This document shows positions 1 through 8,103 of a stretch of DNA of 25,897 nt, one piece after another. A model generated the notes under the pieces. It was not told the origin of the DNA. It made no database searches and saw nothing but the letters and a program-made list of their open reading frames with translations. The translations under genes and the position numbers were made by a program. This stretch comes from CBIFWW01 sp966186435. GTDB lineage: Bacteria > Pseudomonadota > Gammaproteobacteria > Enterobacterales > Enterobacteriaceae. Numbering within the stretch: the first letter of the stretch is position 1; every line of letters starts with the position of its first letter. The DNA is taken from the NCBI GenBank assembly GCA_966186435.1, contig CBIFWW010000034.1:1-25897 (forward strand), given 5' to 3'.

Positions 1-355
1 GCTAAAACGTTTTTAGTTTAAAAAGATAAATATAAAATGGTTTTTAATTTGTGTCGTTCCAGGGAAAATTTACGCTTATGTCCATGATACGTTTGCAATT
101 TTGTGTAGACCAACCACCACATGAAATGTTTAAAAAATGCAAAAATTCTTGATGCCATAGAGTGTTACTCGTTGAGGTGTAGCCATTAACTGCTTCACAC
201 TTAATCGTTTGGTCCATGAACATCAGGCGAAACACTGGCCCCAGGTTGTAATAGTTTACTGAATTTTGCCCTTAATGTAGCTTGGCTCTATTCAAAGTCT
301 GAAAGCCGTCTCTTATCGGGGATGAGTTAATTAAAGTTTCGGATGTGGCAGCTAT
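1..355. other. AT-rich region without a supported gene
   Basis: This stretch is clearly richer in A and T than the rest of the window. A 63-codon frame on the minus strand (235 to 44) begins with GTG, has no convincing ribosome binding site, and gives a protein I do not recognise. I see no tRNA, insertion-sequence ends or clear promoter. It may be intergenic DNA beyond the end of the yhf operon or a degraded insertion. Confidence 0.5.
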
Positions 356-357
356 AA

Positions 358-384
358 AAAAACCGTCACGCTTTGACGGTTTTT
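358..384. terminator. Bidirectional terminator after yhfS
   Basis: An 11-bp stem (358-368 with 374-384) has core ACCGTCA/TGACGGT, a 5-base loop CGCTT, an A-run on the left arm and a T-run on the right arm. It therefore looks like an intrinsic terminator in both directions. On the minus strand it closes the yhf operon just past the yhfS stop. Confidence 0.85.
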
Positions 385-401
385 ATTGAAAAATCTACTT
401 T

Positions 402-1487
402 TCACAACCCCACGCAACTCTCCCTCAATATCCTTAGCACCGTCTCTGCGCCGCTGCGATTGGGGTTAATACGGATCATGCGCTGCTCCAGTGTCGGGTC
501 GGATTTACGGAAGGTGCCGGAGAGGCGATAGAACAGTGGAGGGATTTCGTGTTTGGATTCTGCACCCACCGGATAGGGTAATGCACCGTGGCGTTGGGCG
601 TTTTCCAACACCTGCCGGGCGATGGGCTGATGGAACTCCACCAACAACACTTTGGACTGGGCATTAGCAATTAACGCCTGTTTGACGTGTGGAATAGCGC
701 CATCATTCAAAGCGGTGACCAAAGTGTCGTTAACCTGGGCCTGGACGGCATGCATCACCGGAGCAAAGACCAGCCCGCGCAAGGCTTCCATCGCCTGGCT
801 ACCCTGTACCTGGCAACCGCCGGAGTACATGCTCTGGCGCACTTTTTTTACCGCCTCGTTATCCCCCACCACCACGCCGACCCCCGCCGGGCCAAAGAGT
901 TTAAAACTGGAGAAGGTAGACAGCGTTGCGCCAGATTCACAGCCAATCGCCGCCACTTTCATTACCGCGTAGTTATCATCGGTAAGCGTGGACAAGCCAT
1001 AGCTGTGGATGCAATCCAGCACCTGTTTTAACTCATAGCCATCGTCAATTTTCTGGCGAGTGTGCTGTACCAGCGCCGCCTGAGGTCGATGCTGCGCGAT
1101 AGCCGCCTGCACTTTATCCAGCTGGTTAAAATCAGCACGGATAAGCGACAGCCCCATCTGCCCGGCAATCACCTCAGTTGTGGGATAGAGCGGAGCATCG
1201 TGGATCAGCAGGGAGCCGCCGGGGTTGAGCAGCGCTGCCAGCCCGCAGCGGATCGCCCCGGTGCCCGCCCCCTGCACTAGCGCCGCGGCCGGGGCATGAA
1301 AGAAATCGGCGATTACCGCTTCCACCTGGCGGGTCATTTGCGGTTGGTTCAACCCCGGCACCAGGCCAAGGTCACCGCCATTAAGGAAGTCGGCCCCAGG
1401 AAAGTGGCGGCAAATGGCGTCCACCAGTTGGAACTGTTTATCCTGCGCCTGCGCCATAGTGAGGCTTTGCAAAGGCATTGTTTTCAC
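402..1487 (-). CDS. yhfS: YhfS, PLP-dependent aminotransferase-like enzyme
   Basis: A fold-type I PLP enzyme of the cystathionine/aminotransferase superfamily, close to E. coli YhfS; the substrate is unknown. I choose the GTG at 1487 because it restores the E. coli start (MKT..PLQSLT), gives 361 residues as I recall for E. coli, and has GGAG about 8 bases upstream; an upstream ATG at 1529 would add 14 unmatched residues. The likely Schiff-base lysine is Lys196 in SSFKLFGP, with Asp170/Asp171 in TLTDDN near the PLP ring. A glycine-rich PLP-phosphate loop (QGAGTGA) lies near residue 72. It is the last gene of the yhf operon, separated from yhfT by 48 bases that contain a hairpin. All visible catalytic motifs are intact. 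Confidence 0.9.
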   Translation of the reverse strand: MKTMPLQSLTMAQAQDKQFQLVDAICRHFPGADFLNGGDLGLVPGLNQPQMTRQVEAVIADFFHAPAAALVQGAGTGAIRCGLAALLNPGGSLLIHDAPLYPTTEVIAGQMGLSLIRADFNQLDKVQAAIAQHRPQAALVQHTRQKIDDGYELKQVLDCIHSYGLSTLTDDNYAVMKVAAIGCESGATLSTFSSFKLFGPAGVGVVVGDNEAVKKVRQSMYSGGCQVQGSQAMEALRGLVFAPVMHAVQAQVNDTLVTALNDGAIPHVKQALIANAQSKVLLVEFHQPIARQVLENAQRHGALPYPVGAESKHEIPPLFYRLSGTFRKSDPTLEQRMIRINPNRSGAETVLRILRESCVGL

Positions 1488-1500
1488 AGATATTGCTCCA

Positions 1501-1524
1501 AAAAGCCTGCCGGTGTAGGCAGGC
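1501..1524 (-). terminator. Terminator-like hairpin between yhfT and yhfS
   Basis: On the minus strand GCCTGCC and GGCAGGC (1524-1518 and 1511-1505) form a 7-bp GC-rich stem with a 6-base loop, followed by TTTTT and then the GGAG that serves yhfS. It has the form of an intrinsic terminator inside the operon, so it could attenuate yhfS or stabilise the upstream message. Confidence 0.6.
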
Positions 1525-1535
1525 ATCAATCAGGA

Positions 1536-2840
1536 TCAGGCCGGAACAAATAGCCCACAGTAATAGAGAATGTTGAGGATGATGCCGGTGATCATCACCG
1601 CCACCACTGGGGAGGCCATTTTCTGAACCGGGCGGCCCAGGGATTCATTCAGGAAGTAGATAGCCGCCGCAATGGAGAAGCCGGTGTAGCCCGCCATTTT
1701 GATGGCAGCAAAGATTGAACCCACCAGCAGCGCCATTTCCATCAGCATATTCATCGCATTACGGATGTTGTCCGAGGCATTGCGCACCGAGGGATAACGG
1801 CCCAGCCATTTGCCGATGGAGCGCAACAGCAGCACTTCAACGGTGATGACGATCGCGCCGAGGAAAAAGGCCAGGATCGGGTTGGTGATTAAATACCCCA
1901 CTGCGTAGACAAAGGTGAAGCCCGCTACCGCATACACCCCGGTTGCCAGCGCCGTAGTGGCAATCAGCGGTATAAAGCCGAGGCCACGCATCACTTCCGC
2001 CAGCGCCGCCTGGTTGATCAGGGTTTGAGACTGGGCCGGGTCTATCCCAGCGGCATAGGCCTTCTCAAGAGTAAAGATGGAGACTTCCGAACCGGCAAAG
2101 ATCTTCAGGCTGGCGACGGCGGCAATCAGCCCACCGACAATGGCAATGTAAGGCAGGTTTTTGATAATGCGTGATGTTCGCTCTTCAAACACTGACACCC
2201 CGCCTTCGTCCTGTTCTCGCTCGGCTCTTGAGAGATGGTCTTTGGTGATGGCAATGCCCAGCAGCATCACCATGCCGACGAAAATCTCAATTGATTCCGG
2301 GTTGAGGTGCGGGAAGTAACGCACGATAACCACCCGGGTCATCAGTACCACAAAGGCCGCCAGCAGGCTGCTCTTCCAGCCGAACTGGTAAAAGATGGCC
2401 ACCAGCGGGAACAGCGCAAAAGCGGCCACTACCGGAGAGCTTAATTCCCCCAGGGAGCCGAGCACATCTACCGGCAGGGCCGTCAGTAACTGGTTAACCG
2501 GGATCAGGCAGGTGAGGATCAGAATGCCCCACAGCGCCCCCAGGCCAAAGGCCATCATGCCATTTATTGCCAGCACACCGAGGATGTCCGTTGGCAAGAA
2601 CAGCAGCCAGCTGTTGAGTAAGCCGGTTTTCAGGGTGAAGGAAATCCCCACGGAGGCCACAAAGCCAATGCTCAGGCCGAAGGCGATACTGCCCGCCTCC
2701 CGCCGGTTCATATTGCCTTCGATCAGTTGAGGCAGGATTGGGCGGATCCCGTCGTGGAATACGGCGGCGGATTTGTGGGCCAGCAGCGCCGTCATCCCGG
2801 TCAGGCTCGCCACCAAAATTAACTGAATATAGAAATCCAT
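1536..2840 (-). CDS. yhfT: YhfT, multi-span inner-membrane protein, putative transporter
   Basis: A 434-residue, very hydrophobic protein matching E. coli YhfT in length and position. About ten to twelve membrane segments are visible, broken by a charged cytoplasmic-type loop near residues 205-225 (SRAEREQDEGG). No ATPase or PTS motif is present, so it is probably a secondary carrier. By context it would import or export the compound handled by the other yhf enzymes; this is inference, as no substrate is known to me. It starts 10 bases after the yhfU stop behind an AAGG Shine-Dalgarno, so the two genes are probably co-translated. Confidence 0.88.
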   Translation of the reverse strand: MDFYIQLILVASLTGMTALLAHKSAAVFHDGIRPILPQLIEGNMNRREAGSIAFGLSIGFVASVGISFTLKTGLLNSWLLFLPTDILGVLAINGMMAFGLGALWGILILTCLIPVNQLLTALPVDVLGSLGELSSPVVAAFALFPLVAIFYQFGWKSSLLAAFVVLMTRVVIVRYFPHLNPESIEIFVGMVMLLGIAITKDHLSRAEREQDEGGVSVFEERTSRIIKNLPYIAIVGGLIAAVASLKIFAGSEVSIFTLEKAYAAGIDPAQSQTLINQAALAEVMRGLGFIPLIATTALATGVYAVAGFTFVYAVGYLITNPILAFFLGAIVITVEVLLLRSIGKWLGRYPSVRNASDNIRNAMNMLMEMALLVGSIFAAIKMAGYTGFSIAAAIYFLNESLGRPVQKMASPVVAVMITGIILNILYYCGLFVPA

Positions 2841-2850
2841 AGCGGTGCCT

Positions 2851-3204
2851 TTATTTTAAATGGGCTATCAGCATTGGAATGGCATGCTCGATATGTTCGA
2901 CGGAGAGGCCAAAAGCCACTTTGCCCTCCGCCACCATTTTGGCCACCTGCTCTTCTTTGGCTTTAATCCCGGGCTTGGCGATGGTGCAGCTTTTGTTGTA
3001 GCCAATCACCGCGATAGCAATGGATAAAGCTGCCCCGGCCCCGGTATTACAGGCTCCGATGTAGTAATCCAGCTGCCCGGATTTGACCTTCATCGCCGCA
3101 TCCATATCGTTGTGAATAAACACTTCAAAACAATCTGGCGCAGAGGTTTCAATGGTTTTTTTAATAAGTTCGCGCTGTAATCCAGCAACACCGATCTTTT
3201 TCAT
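2851..3204 (-). CDS. yhfU: YhfU, small DUF2620-type protein
   Basis: A 117-residue protein matching E. coli YhfU in size and place. It has an alternating strand/helix pattern with a glycine-rich run (IGACNTGAGAALSIAIAVIG) around residues 49-68 that resembles a nucleotide- or phosphate-binding loop. There is no signal peptide or clear membrane segment. Function is unknown. It lies between php and yhfT with gaps of about 10 bases on each side and is preceded by AAGGAC, so it is an operon member. Its constant placement next to the membrane protein could mean a shared role, but that is speculation. Confidence 0.85.
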   Translation of the reverse strand: MKKIGVAGLQRELIKKTIETSAPDCFEVFIHNDMDAAMKVKSGQLDYYIGACNTGAGAALSIAIAVIGYNKSCTIAKPGIKAKEEQVAKMVAEGKVAFGLSVEHIEHAIPMLIAHLK

Positions 3205-3213
3205 GGGAAGTCC

Positions 3214-4092
3214 TTATTTGAAGAAAACAGAGGGGTTGTCACGTAACATCAAATCCACGTCAGCCTGGGCCAAACCTGCCGCCAGCAGCATGGGTACAAA
3301 AGTGGTGAGCAGATAATCAAAGCCGAGGCCGCCATTGGCCTTAAGGTGGGAACGGCGGGTGATATCCATGGAAAGCATCACGTGGTCGAGAAGCCCGCGC
3401 TCGGCTAGCGCCACCAGCATCAATACCCGTTTAGTGTCGGGGTAATAGTTGTTTTTACCGATGGTATCGAACTGCACGTAAGCACCCTGATCGATCATGC
3501 GCAGGATGTTGTCGAGGTTATCTTTCAGATCACAGTGGCCCACCACCACCCGGGAGAGATCCACCCCCTGTTGCTTGAGCAAGGCTAATTGCTCCAACCC
3601 CATGGTGCTGAAAGAGGTATGGGTGGAGATAGGGCGGCCAGTTTCCCGGTGGGCAATGGCGGCGGCAGTGAAAACTTTGGCTTCATCAGGGGTGATCACA
3701 TCCACGCTGGAGCCTATTTCCGCGATGATCCCGGCCTTCAGCCCGGTATCATCAATCCCCAGCTCGATCTCGTCGATCATCTCCCGGGCCAGCTGGTGCA
3801 CCGGCGTGGTCGCCACGTGTGCCGGGTAGAAATCCTGCTGATAGTAGCCGGTACAGGCCACCACGTTGATGCCGGTATCTTGCATGATATCCAACAGGAA
3901 CTGCGGGTTACGCCCCATGTAGCGGTTAGTCATCTCAATGATATTGCGCACACCCTGGGCATGGAGCGCCACCATTTCGTCACGGATCAGATCGTACTGA
4001 TCGAGGCGGCAATCGATATTGTTCTTAAAAGCAGAGAGATCGATATGCAAATGTTCGTGGGCGTAGGTATAGCCCGAAGCATCAAAGCCCAT
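3214..4092 (-). CDS. php: Php, phosphotriesterase-like metal-dependent hydrolase
   Basis: A binuclear metal amidohydrolase of the phosphotriesterase family (E. coli Php/YhfV), 292 residues from the ATG at 4092. This start is preferred over 4167 because it gives the E. coli length, puts the HxH motif at His12/His14, and has GGAGG just upstream. All expected metal ligands are present: His12, His14, Glu125 (the bridging position that is carboxylated lysine in true phosphotriesterases), His158, His186 and Asp243. It overlaps the end of yhfW by 11 bases, so translation is probably coupled. The natural substrate is unknown to me. Its neighbours suggest a phosphorylated or ester intermediate, but the sequence does not prove it. 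Confidence 0.92.
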   Translation of the reverse strand: MGFDASGYTYAHEHLHIDLSAFKNNIDCRLDQYDLIRDEMVALHAQGVRNIIEMTNRYMGRNPQFLLDIMQDTGINVVACTGYYQQDFYPAHVATTPVHQLAREMIDEIELGIDDTGLKAGIIAEIGSSVDVITPDEAKVFTAAAIAHRETGRPISTHTSFSTMGLEQLALLKQQGVDLSRVVVGHCDLKDNLDNILRMIDQGAYVQFDTIGKNNYYPDTKRVLMLVALAERGLLDHVMLSMDITRRSHLKANGGLGFDYLLTTFVPMLLAAGLAQADVDLMLRDNPSVFFK

Positions 4093-5314
4093 GGTGGCCT
4101 CCAGTGTGGTTAAGTTGAGACAAGAATGACGACCCGTTCTGAGGCGGCTGGGCACCGAAGAAGTCACAGACCGTGGCCCCTACATCAGACATCGTAATGC
4201 GTTTGCCCAGCGGGCGGATGTCATCGGCCTGGGGCCAGATCAGTAGCGGCACATTCTCACGGGTGTGTTTGCTGTGACCGATAGTGGGGTCATTGCCGTG
4301 GTCGGCCATTACCACCAGCCGGTCTTGCGGCCCCATCAGGTTGATAAGACGTTGGAGGTTGCGATCCACCAGCTGCAAACGCTCGGCATAGCGGGCTACA
4401 TCCTCGGCATGGCCTGCCAGATCGGTTTCCTGAATGTTGGTGCAGATAAAGGCGCGGCCTGGCTTCTGCACTTCCGCCAGCGTGATATCCATAATCTGTT
4501 GGCTATCCACCAGGTTCTGGTAGCTGACTCCGTGAGTGTTGATGGCGATATCCGCCACTTTGCCCACCAGCACTGTAGGGATTCCCTGCTGATGCAGCTT
4601 TTGCGGCACCTGCACGCTGGCATCCACTCCAAACCCCATATGGACTACCTGAAAACCGTGCTGATAGACGCCGGATTTGGGGGCGTTAATCCCCACGTAG
4701 CGCTGCTGTTTTTCTTCGGCGGCCGCGAGGATCTGCTGGCTGCTTGCCAGCTCGCCACCAAAGGCAATCACCCTTCCTACCTGCACACAATCACGTACAA
4801 TGCTCCCGATGGTGCGTACTTCATCAAAGGAAATAGCGGAGAGGTTGGCGCAAATATTAAATACTTGGCCGAGGTCGGCCTCGAGGTTATCGCCAATCGC
4901 CACCGCCTGATTAACCCACAGATAGTGCAGGCCCTCCCCACGGCGTTCTACCTGCCAGCGGTCGGCTAGCAGCGCCTGCTCAACCCGGTCAATAACCTCT
5001 GAGAACGGCATGCGTAAGGGAGCCTGAGGGTAAGTGCCAAGGATCTCCTGGTGGCCCATAAAGGTGTCGCCGCCTTCATGCTGAAGCTCGGCAGTACCAA
5101 ACGTCGCCGTGTTTGAAGGCTGCATCACCCCGGGGGCATAACCGAGGGCGTTGATAAGGCCCAGCTTTTCCAGGGTTGGCAAACGCAGATCGGGAAAGTG
5201 CTCAAGAATATGGCCGCAGGTATTTGCGCCTGTATCCTCTGGCCGCACCTGCGGCACATCATCCATGGCGCCGACGCCAAAACTGTCGATCACCACCACC
5301 ACAAATTTACCCAT
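4082..5314 (-). CDS. yhfW: YhfW, phosphopentomutase-like metalloenzyme
   Basis: An alkaline-phosphatase-superfamily enzyme of the phosphopentomutase (DeoB) type, 410 residues from the ATG at 5314, which has a strong GGAGG. The frame opens at 5350, but residue 13 of that frame begins the family N-terminus MGKFVVVVIDSFGVGAMDD. Metal-binding motifs are visible: the aspartates of IDSFGVGAMDD near the N-terminus, GGDTFMGHQE (the threonine is the likely phosphorylated residue) near residue 90, and ADHGND followed by GHSKHTRE near the C-terminus. It overlaps yhfX by 8 bases (ATGGGTAA) and php by 11 bases. By family it may move or remove a phosphate on a sugar-like substrate; the actual substrate is not known to me. 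Confidence 0.9.
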   Translation of the reverse strand: MGKFVVVVIDSFGVGAMDDVPQVRPEDTGANTCGHILEHFPDLRLPTLEKLGLINALGYAPGVMQPSNTATFGTAELQHEGGDTFMGHQEILGTYPQAPLRMPFSEVIDRVEQALLADRWQVERRGEGLHYLWVNQAVAIGDNLEADLGQVFNICANLSAISFDEVRTIGSIVRDCVQVGRVIAFGGELASSQQILAAAEEKQQRYVGINAPKSGVYQHGFQVVHMGFGVDASVQVPQKLHQQGIPTVLVGKVADIAINTHGVSYQNLVDSQQIMDITLAEVQKPGRAFICTNIQETDLAGHAEDVARYAERLQLVDRNLQRLINLMGPQDRLVVMADHGNDPTIGHSKHTRENVPLLIWPQADDIRPLGKRITMSDVGATVCDFFGAQPPQNGSSFLSQLNHTGGHHGL

Positions 5315-6482
5315 TACTGCCTCCAGGGATTGGGTTACCGAGGCTGTCATACAACTCCTCTAAAACGGGCTGGCCGCAGCTGATACCGCTCACCAGAGCA
5401 ACATCGCTGCGGGTAACAAATATTTGGGTACGGAAGCACATCACCACCGGGCTACCCACGGGGAATATCCCGCTAATACCGATGTGGTAATCAATGCTGC
5501 TGTCATCCATTGACAACAGGTGGGTGGGCTGGGGGCCAGCCCCGGATTCGGGATAAACCAGGGCATTTTTGGCATGGCCCCGGCGATAAAATCCGCCGCC
5601 GAAGCAGTAACTGTCGCCACGGAAATGGTGGGAAACCTCCGTCAAATAGAGCATGGCGATGTGCTCCGGCTGGCCGCCAAACTGGTTTGACGGCATAGTG
5701 CCAGTCAACGCATGCCCCGGCTCCGCGTGGGTGACGCCATACTCCGCCAACAGGGGGATGGTGCTGCAACTAGAAGCAGAAGGCGCATTAAGCTGTTCGA
5801 TTTCAACCCCCAGACTATGCAGTTTGTCCCGGGCCTGGAGCAGGGTTTGCAAATTTGCTGTTGGTAAGGTTTTGCGGCGCGCCTCGTCCCATAACAGGCA
5901 GGGGAAGTGGGTCAGCCCAGTGAGTTTTACCCCCGGCAGGGTGCGCAGCTCGGCAACTACGTCATCCAGCTCATCGAGCGCAAAGCCGGCCTCCTGGCCC
6001 GGGTAAAGATGGTCTTTCTGGTCGAAGATTTTCAGCATCACTGGCTGGACGCGGCCCGCTTGCAGGGCGGCAGCGGAGAGCGCCCGGGCTTTGTCCAGGG
6101 AAAACACCGTCACTACTTCCATTGGCTGGGATACCGTCGCTTCCACCTGCTGGGCAGGCACCTGCACCAGGTGGCCGACGTGTAACACCGGTACGCCAGC
6201 ATTGCGTAGGGTTCGGGCCTCTTTGAAGTCCACCGCCACGGCCCCCTGGAAACCAATCTCAATCAGCCGGTTTGCCAGCCACGGGTTACGCCCCAACTGT
6301 TTAGTCATCAGGTAAAGGGTGATGCCGTGGCGCTGTGCGGCCTCCAGCAGGCGGCGTCCGTTTTCTATCACCCGATCCACGTCGATAACGTAGGTATCAG
6401 GCGCAACTTTCCCCTGTTGCCAAAGCTTGCGCGTAGCCTCGATTAAGGCCGGGTTTTGCGCTTTTAATGCCTCAATAAACAT
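5307..6482 (-). CDS. yhfX: YhfX, alanine-racemase-fold PLP enzyme
   Basis: A fold-type III PLP protein with an alanine racemase-like N-terminal barrel, 391 residues, matching E. coli YhfX. The likely PLP lysine is Lys61 in YLMTKQLGRNP, at the end of the first strand of the barrel as in alanine racemase and D-threonine aldolase. Other matches are a glycine-histidine segment (AEPGHALTG) and a C-terminal beta domain containing YCFGGGFYRRG. It is preceded by TGAGG before the ATG. The 83-base gap to yhfY is the longest inside the operon and contains a TTCAT-N4-TTGAA motif, so a second promoter or operator is possible there. The substrate is unknown. Confidence 0.9.
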   Translation of the reverse strand: MFIEALKAQNPALIEATRKLWQQGKVAPDTYVIDVDRVIENGRRLLEAAQRHGITLYLMTKQLGRNPWLANRLIEIGFQGAVAVDFKEARTLRNAGVPVLHVGHLVQVPAQQVEATVSQPMEVVTVFSLDKARALSAAALQAGRVQPVMLKIFDQKDHLYPGQEAGFALDELDDVVAELRTLPGVKLTGLTHFPCLLWDEARRKTLPTANLQTLLQARDKLHSLGVEIEQLNAPSASSCSTIPLLAEYGVTHAEPGHALTGTMPSNQFGGQPEHIAMLYLTEVSHHFRGDSYCFGGGFYRRGHAKNALVYPESGAGPQPTHLLSMDDSSIDYHIGISGIFPVGSPVVMCFRTQIFVTRSDVALVSGISCGQPVLEELYDSLGNPIPGGSNG

Positions 6483-6518
6483 GCTGTTGCCTCATACTGC
6501 GGATAATCACTTTAAATA

Positions 6519-6532
6519 ATCATTTTTTTGAA
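6519..6532. promoter_or_regulatory. Third copy of the TTCAW-N4-WTGAA motif, upstream of yhfX
   Basis: ATCATTTTTTTGAA matches the two dyads in front of yhfZ at all but the first base. It lies in the AT-rich gap between yhfY and yhfX, where an internal promoter could sit. A candidate YhfZ operator by inference only. Confidence 0.35.
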
Positions 6533-6565
6533 TATTTAAGTTAAATGCATTTGGCCGTTGGATGC

Positions 6566-6919
6566 TTAGTGGTTAGCCACCCATAAACTGAACAGATTAG
6601 CTAGCAAATAGCCCTCTTCATCAGGATGCAGCGCCACGTTAAAAGGCTGGAGCAGCGCCTGATGAATCTGCAACACTTGGGGGTAACTCTCAGCGCTGGC
6701 TATTTCCTCTAGCAGCTCTGAATCTAAGGGGCCTACTGCCTCGCCACGACGGCTGCGCATCAGGGCATTAGCCATATGGGTCATGGCCATTTCCCCTTGT
6801 TCATTACGTACCGGGATAGCCCAAACGGTCTCCAGTTGGCTGACCACCGTGAGCATTCCTTCGCGAATATCTGTATCAATAATCCCCGCTTCGCAGAGCA
6901 GGTTTAATCGCTGTTCCAT
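6566..6919 (-). CDS. yhfY: YhfY, stand-alone PRD-domain protein
   Basis: A 117-residue protein corresponding to a single PTS regulation domain (PRD), matching E. coli YhfY. It is all-helical in character, with candidate phosphorylatable histidines in MTHMANALMR (near residue 47) and in QIHQALLQ and VALHPDEE in the second half. PRD domains normally sit in antiterminators and activators; here no RNA- or DNA-binding domain is attached. It lies between the regulator yhfZ (26-base gap) and yhfX, so it may modulate YhfZ or link the operon to PTS state. That role is inference. Confidence 0.85.
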   Translation of the reverse strand: MEQRLNLLCEAGIIDTDIREGMLTVVSQLETVWAIPVRNEQGEMAMTHMANALMRSRRGEAVGPLDSELLEEIASAESYPQVLQIHQALLQPFNVALHPDEEGYLLANLFSLWVANH

Positions 6920-6945
6920 AGGGCTATACCTTTTATCGTTGAAAC

Positions 6946-7851
6946 TCAGTAACTCGGCTCCTGTTGGCCCGTTAGTACCCGTTGTTGGTGGGCCAGAAGC
7001 TCAGCCTTATTGACCACCGTCCTCAGCAGTTGCTGAATGGGGATATCTTCAGCGCGAGTGAGTACCACCGCCTCGGAAGCCTGGATAAAGCACTCATCCC
7101 CTTCCAGCGGTAGCGCTTCCAGGCCATAGCGGGCTAAATCCACGTCATTTCCCACGTTCCAAATCACCGCATCCACATCGCCTTTGGCGATACGGTTGAA
7201 GCTTTCGTGGTAGGAAACATCCAGTAGTTTAATAGGCCGACCGGCAAAATAAACTTCAGTCATGATGCGCTGATCTGCCGAGCGCGGATCCAACCCTACC
7301 CGGCGAATGGCCTGGTTCTCACCGGCGCGGCGGATCAATTTGTGCTCACCCACGTAGGTGTGCGGCCCCAGCGCCAGGGACAGGGATAAATCCCCTTTCT
7401 CCAGATAACTTTGCGCCGCCAGGCGGGAAACCACCGCCAGGTCATAGACCCCGTTGAGCAGGCACTCTACCCGGGCATCGGAGCCACGCATGTGAGCATA
7501 GTAAAAGGGTATCCCGTCAAACTGGGCCTTTAACCCGCTTGCCAACCCTTCATAAAGCCGGGTGTAAGGTAGCGGCATGGCGCAAACCACCGTGCCGATG
7601 TCCGCCATTGCCAGCAGCGCTTTATTATCCATTTTGGTGAGGAAGCTACCGTTTCTACCCCGCCGCTCAACCGCGATGGCCCCGGCGTTTTCCAGGGTCT
7701 TCAATGCCGCCTGGATCAACCCCACGGAAAAGCCGCACTCTGAAGCCAGTTCATCGATGGTCTTCAGGCGATTGCCGGTCTTCTCCCCCAGCAGGTAACG
7801 GGCCAGGCTTGCCTGGGCTACCCCTTCCTTTTTAATAAAGCTGTGGCTCAT
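6946..7851 (-). CDS. yhfZ: YhfZ, HTH regulator of the yhf operon
   Basis: A 301-residue regulator, the same length I recall for E. coli YhfZ. The N-terminus (about residues 10-70) is a GntR-like winged helix: residues TIDELASECGFSVGLIQAALK are followed by the wing NAGAIAVERRGRNGSFL. The remainder resembles a periplasmic-binding-protein fold, suggesting a small-molecule effector. It is the first gene of the operon and presumably controls it. Two 14-bp inverted repeats, TTCAATTTATTGAA and TTCATTAAAATGAA, lie just upstream and would fit an autoregulatory operator. The gene is intact. Confidence 0.9.
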   Translation of the reverse strand: MSHSFIKKEGVAQASLARYLLGEKTGNRLKTIDELASECGFSVGLIQAALKTLENAGAIAVERRGRNGSFLTKMDNKALLAMADIGTVVCAMPLPYTRLYEGLASGLKAQFDGIPFYYAHMRGSDARVECLLNGVYDLAVVSRLAAQSYLEKGDLSLSLALGPHTYVGEHKLIRRAGENQAIRRVGLDPRSADQRIMTEVYFAGRPIKLLDVSYHESFNRIAKGDVDAVIWNVGNDVDLARYGLEALPLEGDECFIQASEAVVLTRAEDIPIQQLLRTVVNKAELLAHQQRVLTGQQEPSY

Positions 7852-7859
7852 TATTAATC

Positions 7860-7897
7860 TTCAATTTATTGAATGGTTATATCTTCATTAAAATGAA
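7860..7897. promoter_or_regulatory. Two tandem 14-bp dyads upstream of yhfZ, putative YhfZ operators
   Basis: TTCAATTTATTGAA (7860-7873) and TTCATTAAAATGAA (7884-7897) both fit TTCAW-N4-WTGAA and are 24 bp apart centre to centre. They sit between the yhfZ start and its presumed promoter. A near-copy lies at 6519-6532 before yhfX. The repeated arms and positions suggest an operator, most simply for YhfZ itself; unproven. Confidence 0.5.
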
Positions 7898-8103
7898 TAT
7901 AAATGGCAAAGGCGCAAGTAGCAAAAGGAGAATAGGGTCACAAAAGGAAGCGGGCTTGGTAATAGAGGGGGGATCAAACACTTGCCTGTGTCCTCGCCAC
8001 GAAAACATCAGAATTTAATTAACAGTTTATTCCTAAAGTCATAACAATTTGCCTGTGCCATAATTTGTCCTGTTCGATACTGGAAACGTTTAATGAGGAT
8101 ATG

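Noticed and set aside
44..235. 63-codon minus-strand frame at the left edge
   Set aside because: GTG start, no ribosome binding site, unknown composition and no recognisable motif; not enough to call a gene.
3497..4113. Long plus-strand open frames opposite php, and similar ones opposite yhfW, yhfX and yhfT
   Set aside because: They are antisense shadows caused by GC-rich codons of well-supported genes; no start signals or family features.
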